Of a stretch of 64,000 bases of DNA, positions 1 through 9,236 are shown one piece after another. A program made the translations under genes and the position numbers. The first letter of the stretch is position 1. The number at the start of each line of letters is the position of its first letter. Under the pieces are notes generated by a model. That model saw only the letters and a program-made list of their open reading frames with translations. It was not told the DNA's origin and searched no databases. The stretch comes from Planctomycetota bacterium (GTDB lineage Bacteria; Planctomycetota; UBA1135; GCA-002686595): the NCBI GenBank assembly GCA_022446815.1, contig JAKVCD010000020.1, positions 35,260 to 99,259 on the forward strand, given 5' to 3'.

Positions 1-2
1 CG

Positions 3-959
3 TGGCGTGAGCAAGTACGCCTCCACGTCACTGAGGGAGTCGCGATCGACCTTCTGATCTACTCTCCAGTCGGGGTGAAGAGCGCGCCATGCTTCCTCGG
101 CCTCAACTTCTGCGGCAACCACGCGACGACCCAAGACCCCAAGGTCATGCTGACGGAGTCCTGGATGGCTGACAGCCGAGGCGGGCGTGACGGCGCTGCG
201 AATGATGATCAGCGCGGGATGAAGGCCGAGCGCTGGGACTACTCGCAAGCGCTCTCCAAGGGATGGGCCGTAGCGACCTTCTATCATGGCGACATCGACC
301 CCGACACTTGGGTCACAGAGGACGGGATCCGCGCTCCCCGCTCCAAGTCTTTGAGCACGAGCGAGCACAGCTGGGGCACGATTCGTGCGTGGGCTTGGGG
401 CCTGTCCCGCGCCCTAGACCACCTCATCGAGAACCCGAGGATCGACGGAGATCGGGTCGTAGTTCACGGCCACTCTAGAAACGGAAAGACGGCGCTGGTG
501 GCCGGCGCATACGACGAGCGCTTCGCAGGCGTGATCTCAAACCACTCTGGCTGTGGCGGCGCTGCCCTCTCTCGGCCAGCTCGAGGTGAGACGGTCGAGC
601 GAATCGTCACCACGCTTGGCTATTGGTTCACGGACGCCTTCTGGAGCTTCGCTGACCGCGAAGAGCACCTTCCCTTAGACCAACACTTCCTGCTCGCGCT
701 CATCGCGCCGCGTCCGCTCCTTGTCTGCTCCGCGATCGAGGACGACTGGGCCGATCCGCTCGGCGAGTTTGAGGCTACGCGCGCCGCCGCCCCAGCGTGG
801 GCGCTCTTCGGGGTCGGTGGGTTTGAGAGCGCAGGCTTCCCCATGACCGGTGAGCTCGTGGGAACGCTGCCCGCTTACCACGTGCGCGAAGGAGACCACA
901 GCGTGCTCTCTGAAGACTGGACCCTCTGGCTCAGCTGGGCAGACCGGCTGGTCCGCTGA
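3..959 (+). CDS. CE15-like glucuronoyl esterase (5' partial)
   Basis: The reading frame is open from base 3, so the start lies upstream of the window. The visible 319 residues form an alpha/beta hydrolase resembling carbohydrate esterase family 15 (4-O-methyl-glucuronoyl methylesterases), which cut the ester between glucuronoxylan and lignin or similar uronate esters. The nucleophile elbow GHSRNGKTAL carries the Ser; SGCGGAAL, the IAPRPLLV strand and the late GDHS segment (likely catalytic His) follow in family order. It ends 2 bp from the convergent kinase gene. The signal peptide, if any, is outside the window, so secretion cannot be judged. Family assignment is good; the true substrate is unknown. 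Confidence 0.75.
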   Translation, partial: WREQVRLHVTEGVAIDLLIYSPVGVKSAPCFLGLNFCGNHATTQDPKVMLTESWMADSRGGRDGAANDDQRGMKAERWDYSQALSKGWAVATFYHGDIDPDTWVTEDGIRAPRSKSLSTSEHSWGTIRAWAWGLSRALDHLIENPRIDGDRVVVHGHSRNGKTALVAGAYDERFAGVISNHSGCGGAALSRPARGETVERIVTTLGYWFTDAFWSFADREEHLPLDQHFLLALIAPRPLLVCSAIEDDWADPLGEFEATRAAAPAWALFGVGGFESAGFPMTGELVGTLPAYHVREGDHSVLSEDWTLWLSWADRLVR

Positions 960-961
960 GC

Positions 962-3900
962 TCAGCGCCTCCCGGCCTCTACCCTGACGCCTAAGAGGAG
1001 CAGGGGCTCAAGCGAGCGTAGAGACACGCTCGTGCTGCGCGCGCGATCCTTCGGGGAGAGGTCTTCGATTCGCACCCGCTCTGCTCCATCGAGCGAGACC
1101 GTCAGGGTGCCGCGCGATTGATTAGCGCGCATCCTTAGAGAGTAACGCTCTCCTGGAAGTAGGCCCCCAAACGCTTCTCCCTCAGCGCTCATCGCTCGCT
1201 CGATGACGCGGCTGAGATCCCTCGATCCGGCGACGAGGCGACCGCCGCCGCCGGCCTCAGTGACGAGAGCGCAGTGGAAGCCGATCGCGCTCACCACCAC
1301 CAGCCTAGCGCGCGCGTCGAGCGGAACCTCCAGCTCAACCTCTACCTCTACCGGGCCGGCCTCTAGCTCGAAGGGATCTCGGAGCAATAAGGTCGGCGCC
1401 TTTGCAGCCACGAGCTCTTTGACACCTGGCTGCAGCGGCGCTTGCCATCCGAGCCCCTGAGGGGTCCAAGAGCCCATGCTCCATGCGCCCTCCTCCAAAG
1501 AGTCGAAGCGCTGCCTGATCTCTACACGACCGCGGCGAGGAAAGCTCAGCTCGTCAGGGCCGAAGGTCTGCTCGAAGTCATCAAGGGTCGAGGGCGCAGT
1601 CACCTCCTCTAGGGCCGCGCGCCAGCCGCGGACCTCCGTGAGCCTCTCAGCATCGAGGGCGTCCGCGTAGTTTCTCAGGAAGGTCTCGATCATCTTCAAA
1701 GACTTCTTCGGCGAGCCCTCCATCAGCTGTTCGAGCTCATGCGTCTGCACCCAGCGCTCAGCTCGTGCGCGTCGCTCACGCTCCTCGCTGGACTCTCTAG
1801 CTAAGAGCGGCTTCAGGCGTACGCCGAGCTCATCACCTAAGCGGGTCGCAGCCTCCGCTGCGTCTAAGGCCGCGTAGCACTCCCCCGCCGCCTGCAGATC
1901 TCCCTCAGCCAAGCGAAGGAACGCGATCTCCAGACAAGGCGCATCACGACCCGAGAGTCCCTCAAGGCTGACCCTAGAGACCCTCCGCACTCCGTCCTCT
2001 GCAGAGCGCGGCCCGCCCAGTCGCCACGCGCGCTCGGAGCCGGGCGCGATGCTCACCCAGAAGCGCTCGAAGACAGGGTCACCCTCCAACCGAACTTGAC
2101 TCGCGATCTTTGACCCGCCCTCCCGGAGGGAGATCTCGCTCGCTACGCCTTCGAGGACTGCGGCGCGCGCGTCCCCCATCAAGAGCTCTAAGAGCGCCGC
2201 CTCCTCTAGCCTGAGATCGATGAAGCTCTGCACCGAAGGCGTCGCGGTCTCTCGCTCCTCCCTCAGCCAGCGTGCGAGCGCGCTGTACTTGCGCTCTTCT
2301 AGGTAAGGCGAGGCGCCCTCATCTAAGCGCTGCATCGCCTCAAGCTCACGCCTCATGGCGAGCTCCACCTCGCGCTCTACCAGCCCCTCTAAGCGCACCT
2401 CGAGGACGTCAGCTGCCTTTGAGCTGAAGCCCTCTGGCAGATCATCTAGGAGGAGTCCTGAGCTGCTGAAGTGCTCTCGAGCCCAGGCCTCCAGCTCCAA
2501 CGAGGCCTCCGAGGTGTCACCACTCTCCAAGCGCCTCAAAGCCTCCTCTGAAGCGCGCTTCAGGTCCACGGTCAGCTCCTCGTTAAGCTCTCTCCAGCTC
2601 TTATCGAGCTCATAGCTCAAGCGCTGCCGCGTCTCCTCTGCCGCCCGCCAACCGACCGTCTCCTCGAGGAGCTCGATCTCAAGCCCTGAGGAGCGCACCG
2701 ACGCCCGCTCAAGATAGCTAGAGAGCTCTTGCGCGAGGGCTGCCTGAGCAGCGACGAAGTCTCGCATACGTGTTCGGTCGCGCACCTTAGGCCAGAGGGT
2801 GCGCTCTGCCCACCTGCGCAGCTCTGCTCCCGCCTCCCGATAGGCCTTAGATAGGGCCTCTTCGACCTCCGCCTCTGCGCGCGCGCGCCAGCGGCTGATC
2901 GACTCGGCGAGCACATCAGGGAGCGCAGCCACCTGGAACCCCGTCGCACCTTGAACGGCTGAGTCAAAGTCTGCGCTCGCCGACTCGCGCGCCTCTTCAT
3001 AGCGACCGCCTAAGAGGTGCTTAGCCCTAGCAGCGTCAGCCTCCATTCGAAGCGTCGAGAGAGCTCCGTCGAGCTTGCCCCGGAGCTCTACCCCGAGGCG
3101 CTCATGCGCGACGACCTCACGCGCTCCCACCGCCACTGAGGCGTGCTGGCTCATCCCCTCGCGAAGAGACAGCTCCCCTCCTCGCCACTCCTCCTCGAGA
3201 GACTCGAGTGCGGTCTTAACAGCTGAGACAGGCTCGACGGTGATCTCAGCCTCGGAGCCACCCAGCGTGTAGGCAGCACCAATGAGAGCTAGGGCGAGCG
3301 CGGCGAAGGCGTACGGTGTCCTCCGACGCTCACTCCCCTCTAAAGGCTCGAGTCGCGCGGTCTGCACTCTCGGCCGCTTCCCTCTCATGAGGAGCTTCAA
3401 GTCCATAGCGAGCTCGCGCGCAGAGGCGTGTCGACGCATGGGATCCTTGGAGAGCGCCTTCCGCAGCACGAGGGACATCCCCTTCGATACTCCAGGGTGA
3501 GTCTCTCGTGGATCGCTGAGCGGATCATGTAGGACGCTCGCCAAGACCTCAGCCGGGCTCTCACCGGGAAACGGTGGCTCACCACAGAGGGCGTGATGCA
3601 TGGTCGCAGCCAGCGAGTAGACGTCGCTGCGCGGGTCCACATCCGCGGGATTACGCGCCTGCTCAGGGCTCACGTAGTGCGGCGTACCCATCGTCGCCCC
3701 TAACCTCGTGAGTTGGGGCTCATCCTCAGACCGCGCGAGTCCTAGGTCGACGAGCCGAGGCTCACCTGAAGCCGTCAAGATGACGTTCGCGGGCTTCACG
3801 TCCCTGTGAATGACGCCCGCCTCATGCGCGTGCTGCAGCGCCGCTGCGAGCTGCGAGAAGAGCTCGACCGCCTCGGCCTCCCCCATCGGTCCGCCGCGGC

Positions 3901-4234
3901 GCAGGTGCTCCGAGAGGGGCTGCCCCTCGATAAGCTCCATCGCCATCCACCAGCCGTCGGGGCTCTCGCCTACGTCGAACGCGCTGACGATGGCCGGGTG
4001 GTCTAACATCGCCATGAGCCGCGCTTCACGACGCAGCCGCTTGACCGTGCTCGTCCGCCTCGTGGCGTCGAGGTGCAATACCTTCAAAGCGACCGCACGG
4101 TCCACCGAGCGCTGCCTCGCCCGATAGACCACGCTCGAGCCGCCGCGCCCGAGGACGCCTTCGATGAGGTAGCCGGGGATGCGAGGCAGCGCCTCGCGCG
4201 GCGCCCCCTCCTCAGGCTCAGGGGCGTCCTGCAT
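962..4234 (-). CDS. Large transmembrane Ser/Thr protein kinase
   Basis: A 1090-residue Hanks-type kinase. The kinase domain occupies about residues 20-285: glycine loop GRGGSSVVY, Lys51, HRDVKPAN with catalytic Asp145, and DLG at 163-165 in place of DFG, which is common in bacterial kinases. A single hydrophobic helix near residues 308-328 (AFAALALALIGAAYTLG) should place the kinase in the cytoplasm. Beyond it lie about 600 residues of charged helical sequence rich in Glu/Ala/Arg, then a beta-rich C-terminus of about 200 residues that looks concanavalin-like. The ATG overlaps the stop of the upstream gene (TGATG), so translation is probably coupled. Last gene of the operon starting at 7830. 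The ligand of the outer part is unknown. Confidence 0.88.
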   Translation of the reverse strand: MQDAPEPEEGAPREALPRIPGYLIEGVLGRGGSSVVYRARQRSVDRAVALKVLHLDATRRTSTVKRLRREARLMAMLDHPAIVSAFDVGESPDGWWMAMELIEGQPLSEHLRRGGPMGEAEAVELFSQLAAALQHAHEAGVIHRDVKPANVILTASGEPRLVDLGLARSEDEPQLTRLGATMGTPHYVSPEQARNPADVDPRSDVYSLAATMHHALCGEPPFPGESPAEVLASVLHDPLSDPRETHPGVSKGMSLVLRKALSKDPMRRHASARELAMDLKLLMRGKRPRVQTARLEPLEGSERRRTPYAFAALALALIGAAYTLGGSEAEITVEPVSAVKTALESLEEEWRGGELSLREGMSQHASVAVGAREVVAHERLGVELRGKLDGALSTLRMEADAARAKHLLGGRYEEARESASADFDSAVQGATGFQVAALPDVLAESISRWRARAEAEVEEALSKAYREAGAELRRWAERTLWPKVRDRTRMRDFVAAQAALAQELSSYLERASVRSSGLEIELLEETVGWRAAEETRQRLSYELDKSWRELNEELTVDLKRASEEALRRLESGDTSEASLELEAWAREHFSSSGLLLDDLPEGFSSKAADVLEVRLEGLVEREVELAMRRELEAMQRLDEGASPYLEERKYSALARWLREERETATPSVQSFIDLRLEEAALLELLMGDARAAVLEGVASEISLREGGSKIASQVRLEGDPVFERFWVSIAPGSERAWRLGGPRSAEDGVRRVSRVSLEGLSGRDAPCLEIAFLRLAEGDLQAAGECYAALDAAEAATRLGDELGVRLKPLLARESSEERERRARAERWVQTHELEQLMEGSPKKSLKMIETFLRNYADALDAERLTEVRGWRAALEEVTAPSTLDDFEQTFGPDELSFPRRGRVEIRQRFDSLEEGAWSMGSWTPQGLGWQAPLQPGVKELVAAKAPTLLLRDPFELEAGPVEVEVELEVPLDARARLVVVSAIGFHCALVTEAGGGGRLVAGSRDLSRVIERAMSAEGEAFGGLLPGERYSLRMRANQSRGTLTVSLDGAERVRIEDLSPKDRARSTSVSLRSLEPLLLLGVRVEAGRR

Positions 4235-5829
4235 CAGCCGACGCGGCCTCCCTCGTCCTCAGCACCAGGCCCCTTCCGCCCGCTCTTCTTAAACCAATCA
4301 CGCCAGGCCTTGTCCGCGGCGCGCATGTCGAGCTTCGTCGCAGCCCTGAAGGCCTTGTCATAGACCTCCTTACGCTCCGACACTGTCTCGATGACGCGCT
4401 TGGGGACCTCTGGCGCGGTCTCGCGGATCACCTTGTGGAACTCGGTGATGTCTCCCTTCGCCACCACCCATTCAATGATCCCCATCGCGACCACCGTGTC
4501 GACGAGGTCGAGGTCGTGGAACTCTTTCCGCGCGAGCCGGTCAAAGTCTCGCACGGCGTTATCGTCCAAGGCCTTACCGAGGATCTCACGCCAGCGCCCT
4601 GTCCTCAGGAGCTTCGGATCGAAGCTCCAGGTGGTGCCCCGCGCGACCGTCCCACCCGGAGTCGAGGCCTTCGCGCGACAGAACACGGCGTTCAAGCCGT
4701 GCAGGCGATTCTCGATGACCGCAGCAAAACCCTCGTCGTACCAAGGCGGCAAGAGTCGCCCGTCGTACTGCATGCTGTTCAAGAGCATGTGGCCCCAGTG
4801 GTGATAACAGTGGCCGTTGAGGTCTGTGTCGCCGCGGTTCCAACGCCGCGCCGAAGACACCGGCCAAGGATCCCACCAGAGGAAGCCGTGCGTGTTCTTC
4901 ACCGCCTTCGCCCACCCCGGAGGGAGGGTGTCGCTGCGCGTAGAGAAGTGCTCTAGGGTCGCGAGATAAGGCGCGTGATCTTGGCCGAAGAGGTAGAGCT
5001 CTGGCATGTGCCCGTTGAAGAGCTCGAGCCCCTCGGGTGTCTTGAACACCGAATCGAACCACTTACGCCCCTCCTCCAAGCCAGCCCCCACAGCCTGCAG
5101 GGTCAGATCATCTACGTTCCCAGCGAGGACCGCCTGTCCACAAACGTGCGTGTTGAAGTCGACCTCTGCGATCGCTGCTGCCCGCTGAACCTCATCCCTA
5201 GCGACCGCCTCCGCTCTGGGGATCCAGCTCTCCTCGAAGAGCTCGAAGCCGCGTGCGCGCTGCGCGTCCGCGAAGGGGATCCAGCGTCCCTCATGCAGGA
5301 CGAGCCCAGCCTCCAGCTTCTCTTTCTCTTCCGGCGTGACCCAGCGCTCCTCGTATTTGACCAAGCCGCGCGCGCGCATCTCTGCGTCCTCATCAGCCAC
5401 CATCCTGGCCTCGCGCTCCTCCGGCGTCATCCACTCACCCTTGTAGCGGACAAAGCCCAGCCATGCGCGCGCCTTGACGTGATCGGGCTCTACCTCAATC
5501 GCTCGGTTCATCGCCTTCTTGGCCTGGCTGCGCATTCGCTTCGACTCAGCCCACAGGCCGAGCTCGTGGAATTCATCTCCAGTCTTCGCGGCCTCAAAGC
5601 GCTCATTGAACTGCTCACGGCGAGTCTTCTTACGCTCGATGCTCTCGACCTCGCTGCGCTTGAACTCGAGGAGTCCGAGCCCCGTCTGGATCTTTACAAC
5701 GCTGTCGTTCTCAACCAGTACGACGCCTTCGATCCGCCGACCGTCCTTGAGGACGACCACGTCAGCGATCGCGACGCCAGCGATCAGGAAGAGGCCCAAG
5801 ATGAGTGTGATGAAGCCGGTCTTTCTCAT
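4234..5829 (-). CDS. Exported W-repeat protein with degenerate peptidase-like domain
   Basis: 531 residues starting with an export signal (ITLILGLFLIAGVAIA). A short beta module (VVLKDGRRIEGVV...) follows, then a TPR-like helix and four short repeats around a Trp (YKGEWMTPEE, YEERWVTPEE, HEGRWIPFAD, FEESWIPRAE). The C-terminal half resembles the gluzincin-like peptidases common in planctomycetes: a His-rich helix HHWGHMLLN followed by PPWYDEGFA. The usual HExxH is not present; the helix reads HxxxH with no Glu, so catalysis is doubtful. It lies 9 bp downstream of the FHA-sigma54 activator and overlaps the kinase start by one base. A sensor or scaffold role with these partners is inference only. 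Confidence 0.72.
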   Translation of the reverse strand: MRKTGFITLILGLFLIAGVAIADVVVLKDGRRIEGVVLVENDSVVKIQTGLGLLEFKRSEVESIERKKTRREQFNERFEAAKTGDEFHELGLWAESKRMRSQAKKAMNRAIEVEPDHVKARAWLGFVRYKGEWMTPEEREARMVADEDAEMRARGLVKYEERWVTPEEKEKLEAGLVLHEGRWIPFADAQRARGFELFEESWIPRAEAVARDEVQRAAAIAEVDFNTHVCGQAVLAGNVDDLTLQAVGAGLEEGRKWFDSVFKTPEGLELFNGHMPELYLFGQDHAPYLATLEHFSTRSDTLPPGWAKAVKNTHGFLWWDPWPVSSARRWNRGDTDLNGHCYHHWGHMLLNSMQYDGRLLPPWYDEGFAAVIENRLHGLNAVFCRAKASTPGGTVARGTTWSFDPKLLRTGRWREILGKALDDNAVRDFDRLARKEFHDLDLVDTVVAMGIIEWVVAKGDITEFHKVIRETAPEVPKRVIETVSERKEVYDKAFRAATKLDMRAADKAWRDWFKKSGRKGPGAEDEGGRVG

Positions 5830-5838
5830 GCCCCTAGT

Positions 5839-7830
5839 CTAGGCCTCCCCGCCGTCCTTTGAGTGCTCTGCTCCCTCCAACCCGAACTTCTCGAGCTTTC
5901 GCTGCAGGGCGAAGCGGCTGATCCCAAGCGCGCGCGCAGCCTGGCTCTTGTTGCCCTCAGCCTCGCTGAGTGCGCCCTCGATCGCTGAACGTTCGAAGGC
6001 TGCGACGGTCGCACGGAGGTCTCCCTCTATGAGCTCTGGTGAAGCAGTCGTGGGGCGACGGTCCTCTAAGACCGCGTCAGAGAGCGAGGAGAGCTCTACC
6101 TGCTCGGGCGAGAGCACCACGAGCCGCCTCATCTCGTTCTCTAGCTCACGGACGTTACCCGGCCACGCGTAGGCGGAGAGCGCTGCGCACACCTCGTGCG
6201 GGAGCGCAGGCGCTTCACGACCAGCCTCACGCGCAGCGCGGGCGAGCAGGTGCTCTGCTAGCAAGGGGATGTCCTCGACGCGGTCCCGAAGCGAAGGCAT
6301 CTCGACGTTCAGGACATGGATCCGATAGTAGAGGTCCTCTCGAAAGCTCCCCTCTCTCACGTGTGCGCTGAGGTCTCGGTGGCTCGCAGCTAGGAGCCGG
6401 ACATCGACCTTTACGACCTTATCACTCCCTACTGGTCGGACCTCTCCCTCTTGCAGAACGCGCAAGAGCTTCTTTTGCATCGCCGGGCTCATGTCCCCGA
6501 TCTCATCAAGGAAGAGGGTCCCACCGTCAGCAGCCTCGAAGAGACCGCGCTTGGCGCGGTGTGCGCCGGTGAAGGCGCCCTTCGCGTGACCGAAGAGCTC
6601 ACTCTCGAGCAGGGACTCAGGGATCGCCGCGCAGTTCTCGGAGATGAAGGGACGCTTCGCGCGAGGACCGTTCTTATGGATCGCGCGCGCGGCGAGCTCC
6701 TTACCCGTCCCGCTCTCTCCCGAGATGAGGACCGGCAGCTCGCTCTCGACGATGCGGTCAAGCTCAGAGAAGACCCGCCGCATCGCGTCGGATGCGCCGA
6801 CGATGGCGCCGTAGTCCCCACGCGCACGCTCTCGCCCGAGTGAGGCTCGGGTCACGGCCAGCTCTGCGCCTTGATCCCGCACCTTCCTACCGAGCTCAGC
6901 GTTCAAAGCGACGATCTCCTTACGTGAACTCTCGATCCGCTCCGCGTGCATCCTGAGCTCGTCCACTCTCTTCGAGTTCTGCATCGCGATCGCTGCTTGG
7001 TCCGCGAAGAGCTCTGCGATCTCTACGTCCTCCTCATGGAAGGCACCCTGACGCATCCTGTTATCCACCAAGAGCACACCACGCACCTCGCCTTCGACCC
7101 TCACAGGTAGGCAGATCACGCTCTTCAACTTCAGCTCCTCGATGCTCGCGTAATCTTCTAGGCGCTGATCTTGCCCTGCGTCGAGGCTCACGAGCGGCTC
7201 TCCACTCTCAAGGACACGCTTGACGATGCCGAGCGAAACGCGAGTTCGTGGGAGCGCTATCTCCGCGCCATCGAAGGAGCGCGCGACGTGGACGTTCATC
7301 GCGTCCAAGCTCGATAGGCTCGCCGCGTCATCTATCGCTTGATCCGACTGAAGGAGGAAGCCCCGCTCTCCCCCCAAGAGAGCGATCGCGGTGTCGACGA
7401 TGAGCGGCAACAGCGCCCCCTTGTCGGTCTCCTTGGAGAGCTCTCGCGTCACCCGCGCGAAGGCGCGCAGCTTCTCGCGCTCATCTGGCAGCTCCGAGAG
7501 GATGGTGCGAAAGCTCGCCTCTTCCTCAAGCTCAGCAGAGCGCGCTCCGATCTCGACAACGCTGATCGTGATCTGCCCGAGCTCGATCGTGTCACCTTGA
7601 GCGAGGGGCGCGCCGCGCGTCTTCAATCCGTTCACGGTCACTCCGTTCGCGGACCCGAGGTCTTCAAGCCACGCGCCCTCTCCTGCGAGGTCGATGTGGC
7701 AGTGATTCCTTGAGATGAGCCCGCTGGCGAGACAGATGTCGTTGTCCGGCGCACGGCCGATCCTCACCTGAGGTCCTTCATAGAGGCCCTCCCGTCGGTT
7801 ACCCTGATCCTCGATGGCGAGGCGGATCAT
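5839..7830 (-). CDS. FHA-GAF-AAA+-Fis sigma54-dependent activator
   Basis: 663 residues in four modules. An N-terminal FHA domain (about 1-95) shows the phosphothreonine-binding residues IGR, SRNH and SANG. A GAF domain (about 120-285) follows, then the AAA+ sigma54-interaction domain: Walker A GESGTGKE at 371-378, the sigma54 loop GAFTGA at 418-423, and Walker B GGTLFLDE ending at 443. A Fis-type helix-turn-helix lies at the C-terminus (NKSQAARALGISRFALQRKL). Proteins of this build bind enhancers and open sigma54 promoters. The FHA domain suggests control by Thr phosphorylation, and a Ser/Thr kinase is encoded two genes downstream in the same operon. First gene of that operon. Confidence 0.92.
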   Translation of the reverse strand: MIRLAIEDQGNRREGLYEGPQVRIGRAPDNDICLASGLISRNHCHIDLAGEGAWLEDLGSANGVTVNGLKTRGAPLAQGDTIELGQITISVVEIGARSAELEEEASFRTILSELPDEREKLRAFARVTRELSKETDKGALLPLIVDTAIALLGGERGFLLQSDQAIDDAASLSSLDAMNVHVARSFDGAEIALPRTRVSLGIVKRVLESGEPLVSLDAGQDQRLEDYASIEELKLKSVICLPVRVEGEVRGVLLVDNRMRQGAFHEEDVEIAELFADQAAIAMQNSKRVDELRMHAERIESSRKEIVALNAELGRKVRDQGAELAVTRASLGRERARGDYGAIVGASDAMRRVFSELDRIVESELPVLISGESGTGKELAARAIHKNGPRAKRPFISENCAAIPESLLESELFGHAKGAFTGAHRAKRGLFEAADGGTLFLDEIGDMSPAMQKKLLRVLQEGEVRPVGSDKVVKVDVRLLAASHRDLSAHVREGSFREDLYYRIHVLNVEMPSLRDRVEDIPLLAEHLLARAAREAGREAPALPHEVCAALSAYAWPGNVRELENEMRRLVVLSPEQVELSSLSDAVLEDRRPTTASPELIEGDLRATVAAFERSAIEGALSEAEGNKSQAARALGISRFALQRKLEKFGLEGAEHSKDGGEA

Positions 7831-7968
7831 GAGTCATCCCCTTCGTTAGCAGCAGTTGGCCGGTTGATATGTTCGTTTTCGCTCACCCACAGAAGATAGC
7901 CCATCTTGGCTGTTCGGTAACCGCCCACCTCCACACAAGCTCTAGCGCGGCCTGTGCAGGCACACTTC

Positions 7969-8397
7969 ATGTCTAAGCCCTGGTTCGACAAAGGTTTACA
8001 GTTCAAGTGCACGCAGTGTGGCGACTGCTGCCGCACTCATGGCCAGTACGCATACGTCTACCTCGCGGAGGGAGACGTTGAGGCCCTCTCTAAACACCTC
8101 GGCCTCGATCGCGGAGCTTTCCTAGAGCGGTACTGCCAGGAGGACGAGGGTTGGATCACTCTGCGCATCGACGAGCCCGCTTGTCCTTTTTTGAACGAGA
8201 GCAACGGCTGCGATGTCTATGAGGCGCGACCCAAGCAGTGTCGCTCCTGGCCCTTCTGGGAGGAGAACTTGGACCGCGCCACATGGGAGGGCCCGGTGAG
8301 CGAGTGCTGCCCAGGAATCGGCGAAGGCCCAGTCATGCCAGCAGAGGAGGTGCTCCGCATCGCGCGAGACACTGAGCGCTGGTACGAGGGCTCCTGA
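7969..8397 (+). CDS. YkgJ-family cysteine cluster protein
   Basis: 142 residues. The N-terminal CTQCGDCC cluster and the later CPFL...CDVY...RPKQCRSWPF pattern are the hallmark of the YkgJ/Fli(B)-type Fe-S or Zn-binding family, whose biochemical role is poorly defined. The ATG at 7969 is preferred: the GTG 15 bp upstream adds only five non-conserved residues. No clear Shine-Dalgarno is present. It is divergent from the sigma54-activator operon, with 138 bp between the starts, and convergent with the hydratase gene (4 bp apart). Probably monocistronic. Confidence 0.8.
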   Translation: MSKPWFDKGLQFKCTQCGDCCRTHGQYAYVYLAEGDVEALSKHLGLDRGAFLERYCQEDEGWITLRIDEPACPFLNESNGCDVYEARPKQCRSWPFWEENLDRATWEGPVSECCPGIGEGPVMPAEEVLRIARDTERWYEGS

Positions 8398-8401
8398 GAC
8401 C

Positions 8402-9223
8402 TCACTCCCCCTGGTAGTTCGGCTTCCGCTTCTCCGAGAAGGCCGCGAGCGCCTCGAGCCTGTCGGAGGTCTCCAGCGTCCTCGAATAGCACTCGGCCTC
8501 AAACTCCAAGCCCTCAGCGAGTGAGAGCTCGCACCCCGTATCGATCGCGTCTTTCGCCGCACGCACAGCTACAGGACCGTTCTTCGAGATGCGTTCGGCG
8601 AGCTCCAAGGCGATAGCTCCGAGCTGGGCCTTAGGTGCTGTCCGGTTCACGAGCCCCATCTCCGCGGCTTCCAAAGCGTCGAGCTTTCTCGCGGTGAGAA
8701 TCAGGTCCTTTGCGCGGCTCTTCCCGACGAGGCGCGGCAGGCGCTGCGTACCGCCCGCGCCGGGGATGATCGCCAAAGAGGTCTCCGTGAGACCCATCAT
8801 CGCGTTCTCAGCGGCGACTCGAAGATCGCACGCGAGGGCGAGCTCTGTGCCCCCGCCGAAGGCGAAGCCATTCATCACCGCGACAGTGGGCTGCGGCATA
8901 GCCTCGACGTCATCCATCAGCGCGCGGATGTTCCTCACGAAGTGAGGGACCATCGAGGCTTCCATCGTGTAGCGCTCCTTGAGATCTGCACCCGCACAGA
9001 AGGCCCGCTCACCCGCACCCGTGATGAGGATGCAACGCAGCGTCTTGTCCTCACGTAGCTCCTCGAGGAGGGTGCGAAAGCGCTTGAGCGTAGGAAAGGA
9101 GAGGCAGTTCATGACCTCCGGGCGCTCGATCGTGAGCCAGGCCAAGTGATCGACTCTGCGGCAAGAGACGACCTCAGGGACATCAGGGACTTCAGCGGGG
9201 AACTCGTCTGCGACTTGGCTCAT
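8402..9223 (-). CDS. Enoyl-CoA hydratase (AUH/methylglutaconyl-CoA hydratase-like)
   Basis: 273 residues, crotonase fold. The oxyanion-hole segment GAGERAFCAGADLKE is intact, and both catalytic Glu positions are present (GGGTELAL and GLTETSLA), so hydratase activity is expected. The stretch GLTETSLAIIPGAGGTQRLPR is closest to the AUH/3-methylglutaconyl-CoA hydratase group of leucine degradation, but a general enoyl-CoA hydratase is also possible. The ATG at 9223 is chosen because AAGGAG lies 7-8 bp before it; a longer reading would run into the upstream glycosyltransferase gene. Its place 13 bp behind two LPS-type genes is unexpected for a catabolic enzyme. Confidence 0.85.
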   Translation of the reverse strand: MSQVADEFPAEVPDVPEVVSCRRVDHLAWLTIERPEVMNCLSFPTLKRFRTLLEELREDKTLRCILITGAGERAFCAGADLKERYTMEASMVPHFVRNIRALMDDVEAMPQPTVAVMNGFAFGGGTELALACDLRVAAENAMMGLTETSLAIIPGAGGTQRLPRLVGKSRAKDLILTARKLDALEAAEMGLVNRTAPKAQLGAIALELAERISKNGPVAVRAAKDAIDTGCELSLAEGLEFEAECYSRTLETSDRLEALAAFSEKRKPNYQGE

Positions 9224-9236
9224 ATCTATTTCTCCT

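Noticed and set aside
4975..5862. 295-residue plus-strand open frame opposite the W-repeat gene
   Set aside because: Antisense shadow of a coding gene with no domain, signal peptide or ribosome site.
7827..8036. 69-residue minus-strand open frame upstream of the sigma54 activator
   Set aside because: It overlaps the YkgJ-family gene on the other strand, has no recognisable domain, and mirrors that gene's codons.
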